A stretch of 64,000 nucleotides of DNA from Flavobacteriales bacterium. Lineage in GTDB: Bacteria > Bacteroidota > Bacteroidia > CAIKAF01. Of this stretch, positions 61,002 through 64,000 are shown piece by piece; position 1 is the stretch's first letter, and the number at the start of each line of letters is the position of its first letter. The stretch lies in assembly GCA_025451235.1 (NCBI GenBank), contig JANWKT010000017.1, positions 1 through 64,000 of the forward strand, given 5' to 3'. Both the position numbers and the translations under genes were made by a program. The notes beneath the pieces are model-generated. The model was given only the letters and a program-made list of their open reading frames with translations, was not told the origin of the DNA and made no database searches.

Positions 61002-63188
61002 CTATTTAACCAAGAGTACTTTGATCTCGGTCCTTCGGTTGGCTTGGTGCTCTTCCTCGGTGCATTCAACTCCGTTAACACAATGGTTAACCAGTTTTGA
61101 CTCTCCTTCTCCTTTGGCAACCAGGTTTTCTTTAGGAATTCCTTTTTTAACCAGGTAATTTACACACGACTGGGCCCTTTTCTGAGATAAGCGGAGGTTA
61201 TCATTTGCTGTTCCTCTGGAATCAGTATGTGCACTGAGTTCAACCTTTATGTTGAGGTTCTCCATTAAAAACCCCGCCAGCTTATCCAGCTCTTCTGTGC
61301 TTTCGTTCCGGAGGCTAGCTTTGTTATAATCAAAGTAAATATGGTTGAAAACAAAGACGTCCCCTTTTTTGATTGGTTCCATTTCGAAAGTAACATTCAC
61401 CTCCGAAACGTCTGCAGGGATTTTTGTATCGAAAGAACCCGATCCATCTTTATGGCTATGAAAATGTGAGGTGAGTGAATAATTTTTTTTCCTAAATGAG
61501 CTAAAGTTGAAGGTGCCATTAGCGTCTGTTATATACTCCTCAACAATGCCGGTCAACTCATCCTTCATTTTTACCTTTGCGCCAACCATAGGTAGCTTTG
61601 AATCCTTGTCAACGATCTTAACCGTTACGTTCACCTTCATGGCTTTCAGCTCAAGATTTACATCGAAATTCTCCGATTTTAATTTCCCCTGAGTGGAAAC
61701 TTTATAGCTTTCTCCGAATTCATAATCTTCTTTAGAAGTGATGACTTCATAGCTGGAATTCTTTTTCAGTTTATGTTCAAACTTACCCAAGCTATCTGTC
61801 ACAATTTTTTCTTCCGATCCATTGGTGAGGTTTTTTATGATCACCTCAGTAAATGGTAGAGGCGTTTTTTCAGTATTGTTTTGTGTAACTATTCCATTCA
61901 ATATAAATTCAGGAACATACATGTTGGTTTCATAGATCCTATCGTAAAAATCGCCTCGGTTACTACTGAAATATGCCGTGTTCCCTTCTTTATTGAGGGT
62001 GATGGCAAAGTCATCAAAACTGGTATTCACAGGATAACCAATATTTTCAGGATCCCCAAAACTGCCTGCAGAATGCCGGGCAATAAAAATATCAAGACCC
62101 CCTAATCCTACATGACCTTTTGAAGCGAAAAACAAATCTCCATCATGCGAAATGGATGGAAACATCTCATCATAGGCGGTATTGATCTTTGCTCCAAGGT
62201 TTTCGGGTTGAGACCAGGATCCATTCATAAGGGTTGATTTATAAATATCCAATTTCCCATAACCTCCCGGCATATCGGAAACGAAATAAAGGGTATTCCC
62301 ATCCGCTGAAAAGCAGGCATGACCTACATTATAAGAGGAGTTATTGTAAGGAAATGGCTTGATCTCCTTCTTATTAATCTTATTCGGGAATGTATTAGCA
62401 TCAATGGTAACATAATACAATCCCAAACGGATAATTTCATTCTTGCCGTATTTACCAGGAATATTCATAGTTACCATCGCCAGGTTATTGGCCTCGCTAA
62501 TGGCATAAGGTCCATCATGCGGAACCAGTTCCTTATCCACTGATATTTTTACCATTTTAGCAGACTTGTATTCTCCCTTTTTATTGGGTTGAGCGACATA
62601 AGTATTCACAAAAAAAGTTTGATCCCAGCCGAATACCCTGTTTACAAAAGCCTGGTTATGCCTATAAGAAGTAAAAAGAATATTGTCTTTATAAATCATG
62701 GGCGCAAAGTCTCCCAACCCCTTGCTAAAAGGAAGTTTTTTGATCTTAAAGCTAGCACTGTCGAGCTTTAATTCTGTATGGTAATTGGGTTGTTTTAGAT
62801 ATTGATTGGCCCAGGTGTCTCCGGGGTTTTGAGCAACTATTGCCTGCATTACCTTATAGGCTGCCTCATAATTTCCTAAGGTCCTCAGCGTTTCTACAAA
62901 ATTATGGTTATCCTCGGCGGTAGTCAGGTTTTTATCAAAAAGGATCTGGTATAACTTAGCAGCTTGCTTATAGTTTTGTGAAAGATAATAGGAAAGGGCT
63001 GCTTTTTTTACCACATCCCAGTCCTGGCTTTTTCCCTTAATGGTTTTATTGCCCAGATCATTATAAATAGGTGCGGCTGCTTCATATGCAAATGCATTGA
63101 AGTATTCATCGGCCATTTTTTTCTTCAGCCCTTGGGCTGAAATCCCTATGGTACATCCAAAAAAAATAATACTTAAAAATATTCTCAT
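61002..63188 (-). CDS. OmpA-family outer-membrane protein with TPR and PD40 repeats (PorE-like)
   Basis: 728 residues. Signal peptide MRIFLSIIFFGCTIGISAQ. A helical TPR region spans about 20-135 (YYLSQNYKQAAKLYQILFDK). WD40-like PD40 repeats span about 160-400 (DNILFTSYRHNQAF, GNTLYFVSDMPGGYGKLDIY). Two carboxypeptidase-regulatory-like folds follow at about 430-590 (PFTEVIIKNLTNG, KLPMVGAKVKMKDE), then a C-terminal OmpA domain (IKVELSAHTDSRGTANDNLR, KRAQSCVNYLVKKGI) that binds peptidoglycan. This domain order matches PorE, which anchors T9SS at the envelope, and many paralogues. It lies 11 bases after a PorP/SprF gene, supporting a T9SS-linked role. Confidence 0.9.
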   Translation of the reverse strand: MRIFLSIIFFGCTIGISAQGLKKKMADEYFNAFAYEAAAPIYNDLGNKTIKGKSQDWDVVKKAALSYYLSQNYKQAAKLYQILFDKNLTTAEDNHNFVETLRTLGNYEAAYKVMQAIVAQNPGDTWANQYLKQPNYHTELKLDSASFKIKKLPFSKGLGDFAPMIYKDNILFTSYRHNQAFVNRVFGWDQTFFVNTYVAQPNKKGEYKSAKMVKISVDKELVPHDGPYAISEANNLAMVTMNIPGKYGKNEIIRLGLYYVTIDANTFPNKINKKEIKPFPYNNSSYNVGHACFSADGNTLYFVSDMPGGYGKLDIYKSTLMNGSWSQPENLGAKINTAYDEMFPSISHDGDLFFASKGHVGLGGLDIFIARHSAGSFGDPENIGYPVNTSFDDFAITLNKEGNTAYFSSNRGDFYDRIYETNMYVPEFILNGIVTQNNTEKTPLPFTEVIIKNLTNGSEEKIVTDSLGKFEHKLKKNSSYEVITSKEDYEFGESYKVSTQGKLKSENFDVNLELKAMKVNVTVKIVDKDSKLPMVGAKVKMKDELTGIVEEYITDANGTFNFSSFRKKNYSLTSHFHSHKDGSGSFDTKIPADVSEVNVTFEMEPIKKGDVFVFNHIYFDYNKASLRNESTEELDKLAGFLMENLNIKVELSAHTDSRGTANDNLRLSQKRAQSCVNYLVKKGIPKENLVAKGEGESKLVNHCVNGVECTEEEHQANRRTEIKVLLVK

Positions 63189-63199
63189 ACGACAGGGAA

Positions 63200-64000
63200 T
63201 TAAAAGTAACTGAAGTACCTGGGTGATAAATAATTCTTTTGTTTTTTGCGGATATCCACCTGGAACATTACCTCGTGGCTACCATATTGGTTGAATCGGA
63301 GATCGTTGTATGCAAAATCGAAGGCATAACCAATGGTAAACATATCCGCAAAGGTATAGGTTATATTAAATCCTGCAGATTCATTGAAACGCCACATGGC
63401 CCCGGCCCAAATTTTTTCGTAAAAAAGGAAACTGGCATTTAAATCAAAGGTAAGAGGTGAATTAGGAGTTATTTTAACCAGGGCCCCCGGTTTAAATTTT
63501 ATCACGCTGTTTAAATCAAAAACATAGCCCCCCATTATATAAAAATGTCTGGCTGATCTCGAGGTTCCTGCAACCGCAGGATTGTTGAGGTCATTTTCCA
63601 ATATTCTTGGTAAAGAAACCCCCACATAATGCTTTTTGCCATAATAATAAAGACCTCCTCCGATGTTCCCTACCGTATTGGAAAAAGCGACGGCCGTTGG
63701 ATCTGTTGGATCATTAATAATCATATTGTTAGGATTCATTTGCCAGAGATCCACCCCTGCATTTACCCCAAAAGCCAGGCGATGGTTATTTCGATTGAGC
63801 CTAATAGAAAAAGCAAAATCGGCGTAGATGGAGGTCCTGTTCCTGGCACCAATGATATCGTTCACAATGTTCAGTCCGAGTCCTATGTTCTGCTTGGCCA
63901 CAGGGGCATGAACAGATAGGAACTGGGTATTAGGCGCTCCATTGATTCCTACCCATTGGAACCGGCCTATGGCTGTGATATTTAAACTTCCCCTGCTCCC
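63200..64000 (-). CDS. PorP/SprF family T9SS outer-membrane protein (5' end beyond window)
   Basis: The last 266 codons are inside the window; the frame is open to base 64000, so the N-terminus is missing. Family features are RFQWVGINGAPNTQFLSVHA near the visible start (the RxQW-x(n)-G-x-P-x-T-x-x-x-S motif), GLGLNIVNDIIGARNRTSIY and membrane beta-strands ending FDFAYNDLRFNQYGSHE, with AMWRFNESAGFNITYTF. PorP/SprF proteins hold or guide T9SS substrates in the outer membrane. Followed after 11 bases by the OmpA/PD40 gene, so one operon. Confidence 0.92.
   Translation of the reverse strand, partial: GSRGSLNITAIGRFQWVGINGAPNTQFLSVHAPVAKQNIGLGLNIVNDIIGARNRTSIYADFAFSIRLNRNNHRLAFGVNAGVDLWQMNPNNMIINDPTDPTAVAFSNTVGNIGGGLYYYGKKHYVGVSLPRILENDLNNPAVAGTSRSARHFYIMGGYVFDLNSVIKFKPGALVKITPNSPLTFDLNASFLFYEKIWAGAMWRFNESAGFNITYTFADMFTIGYAFDFAYNDLRFNQYGSHEVMFQVDIRKKQKNYLSPRYFSYF

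Overview
The window is a 64-kb piece of a chromosome from a member of the phylum Bacteroidota (Bacteroidetes), roughly 40% G+C by eye. Four things point there. Proteins carry type IX secretion (T9SS) sorting domains of both the A and B kind. A PorP/SprF-like gene sits beside an OmpA/PD40 gene. Bacteroidetes-restricted families are present (DUF4270, DUF4296, DUF4476, Dma-like anti-sigma). Many genes are preceded by the Bacteroidetes -7 promoter element TAnnTTTG, several with a TTG 18-20 bp further up, and no clear Shine-Dalgarno was noticed. No rRNA, tRNA, CRISPR array, intact insertion sequence or prophage was recognised.

Layout, left to right. 1-4418: the N-terminal 1,472 codons of a giant exported surface protein (minus strand, unfinished at the edge) with a glycine-rich beta-helix part and tandem PKD-like repeats. 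4.7-12.4 kb: recQ, an exported cyclophilin, a PhoX-like phosphatase, small membrane genes, an ArsC-family protein and fumC. 12.5-16 kb: three rRNA/RNA methyltransferases, split by a GC-rich non-coding block. 16-18.6 kb: an exported MORN-repeat protein, then thyA-folA. 18.7-30.4 kb: three T9SS cargo proteins around recJ. 30.6-33 kb: a small heat-shock protein and two unknowns. 33-36.3 kb: a methionine aminotransferase/omega-amidase pair and radA. 36.3-43.6 kb: a lipoprotein, a UPF0104 membrane protein, panD, panC, a half-length glycogen-synthase-like protein, DUF4270 and glmS. 43.7-48 kb: a RibD-like reductase, DUF4476, rnc-fabF-acpP and pdeM. 48-52.7 kb: an Asn-rich exported protein, rnr, a phosphoglucose/phosphomannose isomerase and lipB. 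52.8-56.7 kb: an ECF sigma factor coupled to an anti-sigma/outer-membrane-barrel fusion, then lipoproteins. 56.7-61 kb: 2'-5' RNA ligase, exported GH1 beta-glucosidase, coiled-coil protein, DUF4296 and an SDR. 61-64 kb: OmpA/PD40 protein and PorP/SprF protein (cut by the right edge).

How the genes work together: folate/dTMP synthesis (thyA-folA), pantothenate (panC, panD), fatty acid synthesis and lipoylation (acpP, fabF, lipB), amino-sugar supply (glmS), recombination and repair (recQ, recJ, radA, pdeM), RNA processing (rnc, rnr, RlmB and two m5C methyltransferases), and cell-surface building through T9SS. The most interesting unit is 52857-54727. There a sigma factor overlaps by ATGA a gene whose product appears to start in the cytoplasm, cross the inner membrane once and end as an outer-membrane beta-barrel. 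This is the architecture of dual membrane-spanning anti-sigma factors. Regulatory sequences worth attention include a 22-bp promoter-proximal element present twice, an inverted repeat over a -33 element, heptamer repeats at the panD promoter, a terminator hairpin abutting the DUF4270 start codon, and a TACGAAC inverted-repeat cluster.
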